DNA from: Acidimicrobiales bacterium
GTDB lineage: Bacteria; Actinomycetota; Acidimicrobiia; Acidimicrobiales; Bog-793
Direction of reading: 5' to 3'
Length of the DNA: 64,000 nucleotides
Assembly: GCA_035294085.1 (NCBI GenBank)
Contig: DATGLP010000013.1
Location: 1 to 64,000, forward strand
A model generated the notes under the pieces. It saw only the letters and a list, made by a program, of their open reading frames with translations, had not been told where the DNA came from and searched no databases. This document shows positions 8,311 to 16,585 of the stretch, one piece after another. Each line of letters opens with the position of its first letter. Position 1 is the stretch's first letter. The translations under genes were made by a program, and so were the position numbers.

Positions 8311-8933
8311 TCCGCGCTCGCGTACATTTCGAGGCGGATGTCGCGCGCCGCGGCCATGTGCCGGGCGGCGAGCTCCCCGGCCTCCTCCTCGCGCTGGCGC
8401 GCGATGGCCTCGATGAGCGCCTCGTGCTCGGCGAGGACGGCCGGCCAGCGTCCCGGGTAGCCGAGCGTCGTCTCCGGGTAGCGCAGGAGCTGCATCTCGA
8501 TGCGCTCGAGGAGGTCGACGAGCGTCCGGTTGTGGCTGGCTGCCCAGATGAGCTTGTGGAACGCACGGTTCGCCGCGACACGATCGTCGGCCTGCTGCTC
8601 AGAGAGAGCCGCCATGTCGGCGTGGGCACGGCGCAGGCGGCTCAGATCGAGGTCGGTGCGGCGCCGGGCCGCGCCGCGGGCGGCGGCGCCCTCGAGCAGG
8701 ATGCGCATCTCGTAGATCTCGAGGATCTCCTCGGGGCTGCGCTGACGCACGACGTGGGCGCGGCCGCTGCGCTCGACGAGTCCGTCCTGGCGGAGCTGGA
8801 GGAGGGCCTCGCGCACGGGGGTTCTCGAGACCCCGAAGTGGCGCGCGAGCGCCGACTCGACGAGCGGCGTGCCCGGCGGCCGCTTCCCGGTCACGATGTC
8901 GTTGCGCAGCTGGGCGTACACCGACTTGGCCAT
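8307..8933 (-). CDS. GntR family regulator, FCD (FadR-type) subgroup
   Basis: A 208-residue regulator. The winged helix is at residues 1-70 (SVYAQLRNDIVTGKRPPGTP, then LARHFGVSRTPVREALLQLR, then DGLVERSGRAHVV). An all-helical FCD ligand domain follows (LEIYEMRILLEGAAARGAAR, NRAFHKLIWAASHNRTLVDL, EHEALIEAIARQREEEAGEL). FCD proteins usually sense carboxylic acids and use metal-binding His/Asp residues, which fits regulation of the convergent tcu genes. The ATG at 8933 is the only sensible start. It is convergent with tcuB, sharing 4 bp. In Salmonella the tcu regulator is of the LysR family, so this is a different arrangement. Confidence 0.85.
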   Translation of the reverse strand: MAKSVYAQLRNDIVTGKRPPGTPLVESALARHFGVSRTPVREALLQLRQDGLVERSGRAHVVRQRSPEEILEIYEMRILLEGAAARGAARRRTDLDLSRLRRAHADMAALSEQQADDRVAANRAFHKLIWAASHNRTLVDLLERIEMQLLRYPETTLGYPGRWPAVLAEHEALIEAIARQREEEAGELAARHMAAARDIRLEMYASAD

Positions 8934-9173
8934 GACGAGCCGCCGACCCTCCCTCCGGCTGCCTTCGGGCCGGCGGGCGCGCCCCGGAAGGGAGCGCTCG
9001 GATCCCGCTTCGGCGCGACGAAGGTAGCACCGAGGGTGTCGATGTGACCTGCCCGCGGATGCGGCCGCCGACCCGCCGGAAGGGCGCGCGAGGACCTTCG
9101 CCTCTGGGCCGCGCCGTCCGGCGGGGCGGAGCATGGCACCGGCGTTGGCGCGCACGCTCGGGGTGGAGGCGGG

Positions 9174-10055
9174 ATGCGACGGAGGACCGTGGCCGTGGCG
9201 CTCGGAGCGCTCTCCGCTGCGTGCGTCGCGTGGTTCGGTCGCCGGCGGTTGGTGCAGCGGGCGCGGCCGTTCGCCGAGCGCTGCCGGCGCGTGGCGCGGC
9301 GATCGACGGGGCGGCTGCGCGGCCTCGGCTACCGCCTGCGGCGGGCTCGCCCGGACCCGGACGTCCCGGACCTCGTCCTCGCCGACAGGATCCGCTCGAC
9401 GATCGGTCCGCTCGAGCGGCGGCTGGACGTGCCTCGAGTCCACGTGATGGTCGAGAACCACACGGCCCTCCTGCACGGCGAGGTTGCGAGCGTCGACGAC
9501 GCGCGCGCGATCGAGGAGGCCGTCTCGAGGGTCTCCGGCGTGGCCGGCGTCGAGTCCTACCTCCACGTCGGGCTGACGCGAGGCGACACGCGTCCCTCGG
9601 GTGGTCGCCACGAGCAGGCGTCGCCGGCCCGCCGGCGCCTCGTCGAGGCGGCGCGCGCCGCCGGCGTGCCCGACGACCACGCCGTCGCGGCCGTCCGGGC
9701 GGTGCTGGCGACGTTCGCCGAACGGGTCCCCACCGACGAGCTGGACCACGTCCTCGCCCACCTGCCCGAGGACGTCCGGTCGATGCTCGAGCGGCCGCGC
9801 CGCTCCGGCATGCCTCGGCGGCACGACCCGCGCGCGGCCCTCCTCGGGGCCGTCGCGGCCGTGACGCCTCGCGGCGAGGAGGTCGCCCCGGCCGTCGTGG
9901 CGGCCGTGCTCGGCGAGCTGCGCCGGCTCGTCCCGGAAGAGGCCGCGGATCTCGCGGCCGTGCTCCCCGGCGAGCTGCGCAGGTGGTGGGAGGAGGCGGC
10001 AGAGCCCGCCCGCGGGGCGGGCCCGGAGACGGGAGCAGGGTCCGATGCGCTGTGA
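9174..10055 (+). CDS. BON and DUF2267 domain protein
   Basis: 293 residues. An N-terminal hydrophobic stretch (VAVALGALSAACVAWF) may anchor the protein or act as a signal. A BON domain follows at about 65-135 (LADRIRSTIGPLERRLDVPR, ENHTALLHGEVASVDDARAI, VSGVAGVESYLHV), then a DUF2267 domain at about 150-275 (ARAAGVPDDHAVAAVRAVLA, LAHLPEDVRSML, VLGELRRLVPEEAADLAAVL). BON domains bind membranes or phospholipids, and DUF2267 proteins are often stress-linked. ATG 9174 follows GGTGGAGG. The stop overlaps the next gene by 11 bp, so they are coupled. The precise role is unknown. Confidence 0.8.
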   Translation: MRRRTVAVALGALSAACVAWFGRRRLVQRARPFAERCRRVARRSTGRLRGLGYRLRRARPDPDVPDLVLADRIRSTIGPLERRLDVPRVHVMVENHTALLHGEVASVDDARAIEEAVSRVSGVAGVESYLHVGLTRGDTRPSGGRHEQASPARRRLVEAARAAGVPDDHAVAAVRAVLATFAERVPTDELDHVLAHLPEDVRSMLERPRRSGMPRRHDPRAALLGAVAAVTPRGEEVAPAVVAAVLGELRRLVPEEAADLAAVLPGELRRWWEEAAEPARGAGPETGAGSDAL

Positions 10056-10281
10056 CGTGTGCGGCAACGAGTACGACCGTTCCTTCGAGGTCGTGACGGA
10101 CGGCGGCGAGCGGTTCGCGTTCGACAGCTTCGAGTGCGCCATCCACCGGCTCGCGCCGACCTGCGACCGCTGCGGCTGTCGCGTGATCGGGCACGGCACC
10201 GAGTCGCAGGGGCGCATCTACTGCGGCGCGCACTGTGCCGCCGCCGCAGGCGTCGTGGGGCTCGTCGACCACCTCTCGTAG
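10045..10281 (+). CDS. Small cysteine-rich zinc-ribbon (metallothionein-like) protein
   Basis: 78 residues with nine Cys and several His: MRCDVCGNEYDRSFEVV, DSFECAIHRLAPTCDRCGCR and IYCGAHCAAAAGVVG. The spacing resembles a widespread actinobacterial family sometimes annotated as prokaryotic metallothionein, but CxxC pairs separated by a beta hairpin suggest a structural treble-clef or zinc ribbon. Its start lies inside the end of the BON/DUF2267 gene. The ribonucleotide reductase gene begins 8 bp after its stop, so all three may be co-transcribed. Function is not established. Confidence 0.75.
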   Translation: MRCDVCGNEYDRSFEVVTDGGERFAFDSFECAIHRLAPTCDRCGCRVIGHGTESQGRIYCGAHCAAAAGVVGLVDHLS

Positions 10282-10288
10282 CGCTCGG

Positions 10289-12427
10289 ATGGCAGCCTCG
10301 CCCGGGCGAGCGGTGCCGGGCGCGCGGCAGCGCGCGCGCCCGCCGACGAAGGTGCGGGCGCGCGACGGCACCATTCGCCCCTTCGACGCGGCTCGCATCG
10401 AGCGGGCCGTGGAGCTCGCCGCTCGGGAGGTGGGCGCGGCGGAACCGGCACTCGGCGCGAAGATCGCCCGGGCGGTCGTCGACGACCTGGCGAGCGCGTT
10501 CCCCGGCGGGCTCGCGAGCGTGGAGGATGTCCAGGACGCCATCGAGCGTGAGCTCATGGCGGCCGACCTCGCTGACGTCGCTCGTGCCTACGTCGTGTTC
10601 CGCCGCCGCCGGGCCGAGGTGCGGGAGTCCAAGCGGCTGCTCGGCGTGCGCGACGAGCTGAAGCTCGGCATCGCTGCGGTCACGGTGCTCAAGGAGCGCT
10701 ACCTGCGGCGGGACGCGCACGGACGCGTCAGCGAGTCGACGGGCGAGATGATGGACCGGGTCGCCGGCCACGTCGCCCAGGCCGAGGAGGCCTACGAGCC
10801 CGGTTCGTCGACCAGGTGGGCCGACGCCTTCGCGCGCGCGCTGCGAGGGCTCGAGTTCCTGCCGAACTCGCCGACGCTCATGAACGCGGGCACCGGCCTC
10901 GGCCTCCTGTCGGCCTGCGTGGTGCTGCCCGTCGAGGACTCCCTCGCCTCTCTCTTCTCGGCGCTTCGCGACGCCGCCCTCGTCCACCAGAGCGGGGGCG
11001 GCACGGGGTTCTCGTTCTCCCACGTGCGCCCCGCTGGCGACCGGGTGGCGAGCACGGGTGGCCGCGCGAGCGGCCCCGTCTCCTTCCTCAAGGTCTTCGA
11101 CGTGGCGGCCGAGGTGGTGCGCGCCGGCGGGAGGCGTCGCGGCGCGAGCATGGCCGTGCTCGACGTGTCCCATCCCGACATCGTGGAGTTCGCCCGGGCG
11201 AAGCTCGAGGGCGACGCCCTCCCGAGCTTCAACCTCTCGGTGGCCGTGCACGACCGGTTCATGCGTGCCGTGGCGGGCAACGAGGTTCACCGGCTGGTCA
11301 ATCCCCGCACCGGGCGGACCGTGGCGACGGTGCGGGCCGGGGAGCTGTTCCAGACGCTCTGTGAGGCGGCCTGGGCGAGCGGGGACCCGGGGCTCGTGTT
11401 CATCGACCGCATCAACCGCTCGAACCCGCTGCCCTCGCTCGGTCGCATCGAGGCGACGAACCCCTGCGGGGAGGTCCCCCTCCTTCCCTACGAGTCGTGC
11501 AACCTCGCATCGATCAACCTCGCCCGCCTCGTCGTCGACGGCCGAGTCGACTGGGAGCGCCTTCGCGCCGTCGCCGGCCTGGCGCTGCGCTTCCTCGACG
11601 ACGAGATCGACGTCAACGGCTACCCGGTGCCGGAGCTGGGTCCAGCCGCGCTGGCGAGCCGCAAGGTCGGACTCGGCATGATGGGGCTCGCCGAGCTCCT
11701 CGCCGCTCTCGAGGTGCCCTACGACAGCGAGGAGGCGCTGCGCCTGGCCGGCCGCGTCGCGAGGACCATCGCGGCGAGCGCGCGCGACGCTTCGGCCGCG
11801 CTGGCGAGCCAACGCGGCCCGTTCCCGCTGTTCGCCGAGAGCCGCTTCGCGCGCCGCGGCTTCCCGCCGCTGCGCAACGCGCAGCTCACCGCGGTGCCGC
11901 CGACCGGGACGGTGTCGCTCATCGCCGGGACGACCGCCGGGATCGAGCCCCTGTTCGCCGTCGCGTACGTCCGCAACGTCCTCGGGCGCCACCTCGTCGA
12001 GGTGAACCCCCTCTTCGAGCGCGTCGCCCGCCGGCGCGGCTTCTACTCGGAGTCGCTCGTCGCCGACATCGCGCGCACCGGCCGGGTCGGCGACGACCCC
12101 CGCGTGCCGCCGCGCACGCGCGCCGCGTTCGTGACGGCCCTGGAGATCCCCCCCGCCTGGCACCTGCGCATGCAGGCGGCGGTCCAGCGCTACACGGACG
12201 CGGCGGTGTCGAAGACGGTGAACCTGTCCGCAGACGCGTCCGTCGAGGACGTGCGGTCGATCTTCCTCGGGGCGTGGCGCGCCCGCCTGAAGGGCATCAC
12301 CGTCTACCGCTACGGCAGCAAGGAGGGTCAGGTGCTCACGCTCGTCGGGGACGGGGACGGTGCACCGGTCGTGCGCGCGGCGGCGGAGTACGCAGGCGGC
12401 TGCGCAGGCCGCGCCTGCGAGTTCTGA
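10289..12427 (+). CDS. nrdJ: Adenosylcobalamin-dependent (class II) ribonucleoside-diphosphate reductase
   Basis: 712 residues. An ATP-cone lies at about 20-105 (KVRARDGTIRPFDAARIERA), followed by the alpha/beta barrel. The catalytic triad Asn-Cys-Glu is in EATNPCGEVPLLPYESCNLA. The redox cysteine is in LLSACVVLPVEDSL, and a swinging-arm C-terminus ends GGCAGRACEF. TAVPPTGTVSLIAGTTAGIE is the substrate-binding P-loop. No nrdB-like small subunit is adjacent, which supports class II. ATG 10289 was chosen as the first start after the preceding gene. It makes deoxynucleotides regardless of oxygen. Confidence 0.85.
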   Translation: MAASPGRAVPGARQRARPPTKVRARDGTIRPFDAARIERAVELAAREVGAAEPALGAKIARAVVDDLASAFPGGLASVEDVQDAIERELMAADLADVARAYVVFRRRRAEVRESKRLLGVRDELKLGIAAVTVLKERYLRRDAHGRVSESTGEMMDRVAGHVAQAEEAYEPGSSTRWADAFARALRGLEFLPNSPTLMNAGTGLGLLSACVVLPVEDSLASLFSALRDAALVHQSGGGTGFSFSHVRPAGDRVASTGGRASGPVSFLKVFDVAAEVVRAGGRRRGASMAVLDVSHPDIVEFARAKLEGDALPSFNLSVAVHDRFMRAVAGNEVHRLVNPRTGRTVATVRAGELFQTLCEAAWASGDPGLVFIDRINRSNPLPSLGRIEATNPCGEVPLLPYESCNLASINLARLVVDGRVDWERLRAVAGLALRFLDDEIDVNGYPVPELGPAALASRKVGLGMMGLAELLAALEVPYDSEEALRLAGRVARTIAASARDASAALASQRGPFPLFAESRFARRGFPPLRNAQLTAVPPTGTVSLIAGTTAGIEPLFAVAYVRNVLGRHLVEVNPLFERVARRRGFYSESLVADIARTGRVGDDPRVPPRTRAAFVTALEIPPAWHLRMQAAVQRYTDAAVSKTVNLSADASVEDVRSIFLGAWRARLKGITVYRYGSKEGQVLTLVGDGDGAPVVRAAAEYAGGCAGRACEF

Positions 12428-12469
12428 GCGGCGCCGCGAGCGCGACCTGGCCGCCCCGGCGGGCTGACG

Positions 12470-12772
12470 TCAGCCGCGCCCTGGGTGGCGCAGGCCGTGT
12501 CGGTGCTTCGCGAAGGGCCGCGTCCCGGAGGCTGGTGGCGCTGGCGCCGGCGCCCAGCGCGCCCAGCGGCGGTGCCGGTGGCCGGGGGCGTGCGCCTCGT
12601 CCACGGCGGGCGGTTGGGCCGCGGTCGAGACCTCCGGCGCGGGCGGGGACATGACGGACGCCGCGAAGTCCTGCGCGGCGCGGGCCAGCCGTGACCGCCG
12701 GCGCGAGCGAGCCCAGGCGAGCCCGACGGCCGACGCGGCGCCGAGGGCCGCGTACCTCCTCGTGATCCGCAT
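12470..12772 (-). CDS. Small hypothetical protein with N-terminal hydrophobic segment
   Basis: 100 residues from ATG 12772, which has GGAGG 8 nt upstream. The N-terminus (MRITRRYAALGAASAVGLAW) is a basic plus hydrophobic stretch resembling a short membrane anchor or signal. The rest is Ala/Pro/Arg/His-rich and probably disordered. It lies 28 bp downstream of the dksA-like gene in the same direction, so it may share that transcript. The antisense strand is also open. No family recognised. Confidence 0.45.
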   Translation of the reverse strand: MRITRRYAALGAASAVGLAWARSRRRSRLARAAQDFAASVMSPPAPEVSTAAQPPAVDEAHAPGHRHRRWARWAPAPAPPASGTRPFAKHRHGLRHPGRG

Positions 12773-12800
12773 CACCACCACCTCCGGGCGCGAGTCGGCG

Positions 12801-13250
12801 TCATCGCGCCTCGTCCTCGTCCTCCGAGACGCTCCGGCCGCGCCCGACGCCGCGGGCAGGACGGCCGGCGGCGCGCGCCTGGCACGTGATGCAGCGCGTC
12901 GCAGTCGGGATCGCCTCGAGGCGGGCGCGGCCGATCGACTGGCCGCACGACTCGCACCGCCCGTAGGTGTGGGTGTCGATGCGTCGGAGGGCGTCGTCGA
13001 TCCTCGCCAGCCGCTCGACGGCGGCGGCGTGCTCGGCGCGGGCGCGCTCGAGCTCGACGCTCGCCGTCTCGCCGGTGCCGAAGCCCTCCTCTGCCGACTC
13101 GCCCGCCTCGCGGCGCCGGAGGAGGGCGTTGACCTCGGTGGCGAGCATTTCGACGGTACGCGCCTCGCTGGCGCGTAGCTCCTCGAGCAGCGCGCGCTGG
13201 TGCCGGAGGAAGTCCTCGTCGACCACGTCTGCCTGCGGTGATGTGGTCAC
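12801..13250 (-). CDS. DksA/TraR-type C4 zinc-finger protein
   Basis: 149 residues. A long helical coiled-coil (EDFLRHQRALLEELRASEAR to LERARAEHAAAVERLARIDD) is followed by IDTHTYGRCESCGQSIGRAR and a C-terminal CITC. The four cysteines (CxxC-17-CxxC) form the zinc finger typical of the family. DksA-type proteins enter the RNA polymerase secondary channel; actinobacterial homologues such as RbpA-independent CarD partners are less understood. GTG 13250 follows AGGAAA. An acidic tail (SEDEDEAR) ends the protein. Because rel is also in this window, a ppGpp-linked role is possible but not shown. Confidence 0.85.
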   Translation of the reverse strand: MTTSPQADVVDEDFLRHQRALLEELRASEARTVEMLATEVNALLRRREAGESAEEGFGTGETASVELERARAEHAAAVERLARIDDALRRIDTHTYGRCESCGQSIGRARLEAIPTATRCITCQARAAGRPARGVGRGRSVSEDEDEAR

Positions 13251-13574
13251 GCAGCTTTTCCTACCCAGATCGGCGTCGGCGCGCTCGCTCGAGCGAGGGG
13301 GAGGCGTTCCGGCGGGACGGGCCCGGCCTGCGCGGCGCTCCTGCCCGCCGCCCGGCACACGCAACGTGCGGCGCGCGCTAGCGCTCTGGCAGACTCGGGC
13401 CGTGCCAGGCGCGTCGGGGTGGCGACCGAGAGACGGGCGCGCCTCGCCGAGCGGCTGCCCACGGCCGTGCCGGCGCCTGCCCGTCCCTGCGGCGGGGGAG
13501 CGGGCCCGGTCGCATGGCGCAGCGCGCCGGTGCCTCGCCGGTGCGGGCCGGTCGCGCGCCGCGAGCCGTTCGCG
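13251..13574. other. Divergent promoter region, no gene seen
   Basis: About 320 bp between the dksA-like gene and the iron-sulfur membrane protein. The plus-strand frame is open from 13419, but its translation there is Pro/Arg-rich without domain character, so the gene start was placed at 13575. Confidence 0.35.
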
Positions 13575-15680
13575 ATGCTGAGCCGCTACCCGGCCGTGAT
13601 GGCGGTCGGCGCGCTCGCGCTCGCGGTGGCGGGCGCGCGCCTCGCTCGCCTCGCCCGCCTCCTCGCGAGCGGCCGGCCGGCCGAGGGTCGGACGTCCGGC
13701 TGGGACCGGCGCCTGCGACGGGAGCTGCGGGAGGTCGTCGCACAGCAGAAGCTCCTCCGCTGGACGGTGCCAGGGCTCGCCCACGCCTTCACCTTCTGGG
13801 GCTTCATCGTGCTGCTGCTCACGATCATCGAGGCCGTCGGCGACCTCTTCGACCCGAGGTTCGCGATCCCGGGCATCGGGCGCAGCGCCGCGGTGGGCTT
13901 CCTCGAGGACGCGTTCGCCTGCGCGGTCCTCGTCGCCCTCGTGGTGTTCAGCGTCATCCGGGCGCTCTCGGGGCCCCGCCGTCTCGAGCGACGGTCGCGC
14001 TTCTTCGGGTCGCACACGCGCGCCGCGTGGCTCGTGCTGGCGGCGATCGCCGCCGTCATCATCACGCTCCTCCTCTACCGTGCCGCCCAGACGAACACCG
14101 GGGACTTCCCCTACGGTTCGTGGGCGTTCGCCTCGCACGCGCTCGGCCGAGCGCTGCACCCGCTCGGGGTCTCGACGAACCGCACGCTCGAGACGGCCTT
14201 CGTCGACGTGAACGTCGCGGTGATCTTCGCCTTCCTCGTGTTCGTGGCGTACTCGAAGCACCTCCACATCTTCCTCGCGCCGCTGAACGTGGCGCTCGCG
14301 CGCGAGCCGCGCGCGCTCGGGGCGCTCGCCACGACGCCGAACATGGATCCGGAGCAGGTCAGCGAGGACACGGTCTTCGGGGCCGGCAAGATCGAGGACC
14401 TCACCTGGAAGCAGCTGCTCGACCTGGCGACCTGCACGGAGTGCGGCCGCTGCCAGAGCCAGTGCCCGGCCTGGGCGACCGGCAAGCCGTTGTCGCCGAA
14501 GCTCCTCGTCATGGACCTGCGCGACGAGCTCTTCGCTGCGGCGCCGCGCCTGCTCGCCGCGAGGCGGCAGCGAGGCGGCGAGGTGGGTGGGGTGCCGGGC
14601 GCGAGGGCACTCGTGCCCGACGTCATCGCGCCGGAGGTGCTGTGGGCGTGCACGACCTGCGGCGCGTGCGTGGAGGAGTGCCCGGTCGACATCGAGCACG
14701 TCGACACGATCGTCGACCTTCGCCGCTACCAGGTGCTGATGGAGGCGCAGTTCCCGTCCGAGGCGGGCTCGATGCTGCGCAACATCGAGGCGCGGGGCGA
14801 CCCCTGGGGCCTCGGCCCGGCGAAGCGCCTCGAGTGGCTCGCGGACCTCGGCTTCGAGGTACCCGTCGTGGCCGATGGCATGCCCCCCGACGTCGAGTAC
14901 CTGCTGTGGGTCGGCTGCGCCGGCGCTCTCGACGAGCGGGCGAGACGCACGACGCAGGCGGTCGCACGGGTGCTCCGGCAGGCCGGCGTCTCGTTCGCGG
15001 TGCTCGGGCCCCGGGAGTCGTGCACCGGCGACCCGGCGCGGCGCCTCGGGAACGAGTTCCTCTTCCAGGACCAGGCCCGCCGCAACGTCGCGACCCTCGA
15101 GGGCGCCGGGGTCAAGAAGGTCATCGCGACGTGCCCGCACTGCTTCAACGCCTTGGCGCGCGAGTACCCGTCGCTCGGCGGCACCTTCACGGTGGTGCAC
15201 CACTCGCAGCTCCTGGCGTCCCTGCTCGCCGACGGCCGACTGGAGGCGGGCTGCCTCGACGCCACCGTCACCTACCACGACCCGTGCTACCTCGGACGGC
15301 ACAATCGGGTCTTCGACGAGCCGCGAGCGGTGCTCGAGGCCGTCGACGGCGTGCGCACGGTCGAGATGCACCGCTGCCGCGAGCACGGCTTCTGCTGCGG
15401 GGCAGGCGGCGCGCGGATGTGGATGGAGGAGACGATCGGCACGCGCATCAACGCGAACCGCATCGACGAGGCGCTCGGCACGGGCGCGGCGGTCGTCTCC
15501 ACCGCCTGTCCCTACTGCATGATCATGCTCGACGATGCGGTGAAGGCCGCCGGCCGCGGGGACGACGTGGAGGTCCTCGATCTGGCCCAGGTCCTCGAAC
15601 GATCCGTACACGCTCGTGTCGAGGCCGCCACCTCCGGCGGCCGCCGGACCGGTGCCCCGGAGGAGCCGGGGCTCGCCTGA
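13575..15680 (+). CDS. Membrane-anchored heterodisulfide reductase-like (Fe-S)-binding protein
   Basis: 701 residues. The N-terminal third has about five membrane helices of the NarI/HdrE cytochrome b type (AHAFTFWGFIVLLLTIIEAV, AWLVLAAIAAVIITLLLYRA, FVDVNVAVIFAFLVFVAYSK). Two 4Fe-4S motifs follow (CTECGRCQSQCP and CTTCGACVEECPVDIEH). Two HdrB-type CCG domains come next (CPHCFNALAREYP, YHDPCYLGRHN, HGFCCGAGGARMW, ACPYCMIML). Such proteins move electrons between a cytoplasmic donor (often acyl-CoA or thiol oxidation) and the quinone pool. ATG 13575 is ahead of the first helix but lacks a clear ribosome binding site. A strong hairpin follows the stop. Confidence 0.85.
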   Translation: MLSRYPAVMAVGALALAVAGARLARLARLLASGRPAEGRTSGWDRRLRRELREVVAQQKLLRWTVPGLAHAFTFWGFIVLLLTIIEAVGDLFDPRFAIPGIGRSAAVGFLEDAFACAVLVALVVFSVIRALSGPRRLERRSRFFGSHTRAAWLVLAAIAAVIITLLLYRAAQTNTGDFPYGSWAFASHALGRALHPLGVSTNRTLETAFVDVNVAVIFAFLVFVAYSKHLHIFLAPLNVALAREPRALGALATTPNMDPEQVSEDTVFGAGKIEDLTWKQLLDLATCTECGRCQSQCPAWATGKPLSPKLLVMDLRDELFAAAPRLLAARRQRGGEVGGVPGARALVPDVIAPEVLWACTTCGACVEECPVDIEHVDTIVDLRRYQVLMEAQFPSEAGSMLRNIEARGDPWGLGPAKRLEWLADLGFEVPVVADGMPPDVEYLLWVGCAGALDERARRTTQAVARVLRQAGVSFAVLGPRESCTGDPARRLGNEFLFQDQARRNVATLEGAGVKKVIATCPHCFNALAREYPSLGGTFTVVHHSQLLASLLADGRLEAGCLDATVTYHDPCYLGRHNRVFDEPRAVLEAVDGVRTVEMHRCREHGFCCGAGGARMWMEETIGTRINANRIDEALGTGAAVVSTACPYCMIMLDDAVKAAGRGDDVEVLDLAQVLERSVHARVEAATSGGRRTGAPEEPGLA

Positions 15681-15705
15681 CCCTCGCCGGCTCGCCGAGC
15701 GTCTC

Positions 15706-15737
15706 GGGGGGAGCGACCCCGAGAGGTCGCTCCCCCC
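15706..15737. terminator. Bidirectional terminator hairpin
   Basis: A perfect 13-bp stem: GGGGGGAGCGACC, a 6-nt loop, then GGTCGCTCCCCCC. It lies between the stops of two convergent genes. There is no U-tract; position and symmetry suggest it ends transcription from both sides. Confidence 0.7.
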
Positions 15738-15759
15738 GCGCCCGTGCGGCCCCCGGCCC

Positions 15760-16569
15760 CTACGACGCGTGGCCCTGGTCGATGACCTCGAAGGCGCTGC
15801 TCGCCTCGAGCGCCGCGACGTCGGCGTCCTTCGGCGCGCGCACCTTCACGATCCCGCGGTCACCGGCCGTGATGGGCGCCCGGTCGTGGAGCACGACGCG
15901 GGTCTTCGTCGTCGTGGGGATGACGAGGGTCTGGCCCCGGAGGGTCGCCCGCCCGAAGTTGGACGCGGCGACCGTGATCGAGACCGAGCCGTCCGCGCTC
16001 GACGACGCCGGCGTGTAGGCGCCGAGCGTCCCACGCAGCACGAACAGGACGCTCGGCGACGGCGCGGCGGTCGGCTTGCCGCGGGTGCCCTGGCTGCCCT
16101 TCGAGGCAGGGGGGCTCCCGCTGCCGGCGGAGCCGTGGCCCTGGTCGATGACCTCGAGGGCGCTGCTCGCCTCGAGCGCCGCGACGTCGGCGTCCTTCGG
16201 CGCGCGCACCTTCACGATCCCGCGGTCACCGGCCGTGATGGGCGCGCGGTCGTGGAGCACGACGCGGGTCTTCGTCGTCGTGGGGATGACGAGGGTCTGG
16301 CCCCGGAGGGTCGCCCGCCCGAAGTTGGACGCCGCGACCGTGATCGAGACCGAGCCGTCCGCGCTCGACGACGCCGGCGTGTAGGCGCCGAGCGTCCCCC
16401 GCAGCACGAACAGGACGCTCGGGTGCCCGTGCGAGCCGCGGGTGGAGTGCCTGCTCGTGGCCGAGGTCGGTGGGCCCGAGGGGTGCGTCGGCGGTGACGC
16501 CAGCGCGCTCGCCGGCGCGAGGGCGCCGAGCAGGAGTGCGCCTGCGGTTGCCATCAGGATCCGTCTCAT
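15760..16569 (-). CDS. Secreted protein with two near-identical tandem domains
   Basis: 269 residues from ATG 16569, after GGGAGGAACGAC. A Sec signal peptide (MRRILMATAGALLLGALAPA SALA, cut near residue 24) leads to a Ser/Thr/Pro/His-rich linker. Two copies of a roughly 95-residue beta-rich domain follow (residues about 50-145 and 172-267), each starting SVLFVLRGTLGAYTPA and ending EVIDQG. The copies differ by only about one residue and four bases. The domain occurs in other actinobacterial exported proteins of unknown role. The gene is third after an ECF sigma factor and its likely anti-sigma factor, 16 bp downstream, suggesting it belongs to that cell-envelope response. Confidence 0.75.
   Translation of the reverse strand: MRRILMATAGALLLGALAPASALASPPTHPSGPPTSATSRHSTRGSHGHPSVLFVLRGTLGAYTPASSSADGSVSITVAASNFGRATLRGQTLVIPTTTKTRVVLHDRAPITAGDRGIVKVRAPKDADVAALEASSALEVIDQGHGSAGSGSPPASKGSQGTRGKPTAAPSPSVLFVLRGTLGAYTPASSSADGSVSITVAASNFGRATLRGQTLVIPTTTKTRVVLHDRAPITAGDRGIVKVRAPKDADVAALEASSAFEVIDQGHAS
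15769..16056 (-). repeat. 288-bp intragenic direct repeat, copy 2 (C-terminal)
   Basis: Matches 16135-16422 at a constant offset of 366 bp, with about four mismatches in 288 positions. It encodes the second domain of the secreted repeat protein. Synonymous identity this high indicates recent duplication or continuing gene conversion. Confidence 0.9.
16135..16422 (-). repeat. 288-bp intragenic direct repeat, copy 1 (N-terminal)
   Basis: Partner of 15769-16056. The two are separated by a 78-bp spacer coding for a Gly/Ser/Pro/Lys linker. Confidence 0.9.
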
Positions 16570-16585
16570 GTCGTTCCTCCCCATC

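Noticed and set aside
12801-15611. Long minus-strand frame continuing upstream of the dksA-like gene
   Set aside because: Only the 149 C-terminal codons match a family and have a ribosome binding site; the rest is antisense to the iron-sulfur membrane protein.
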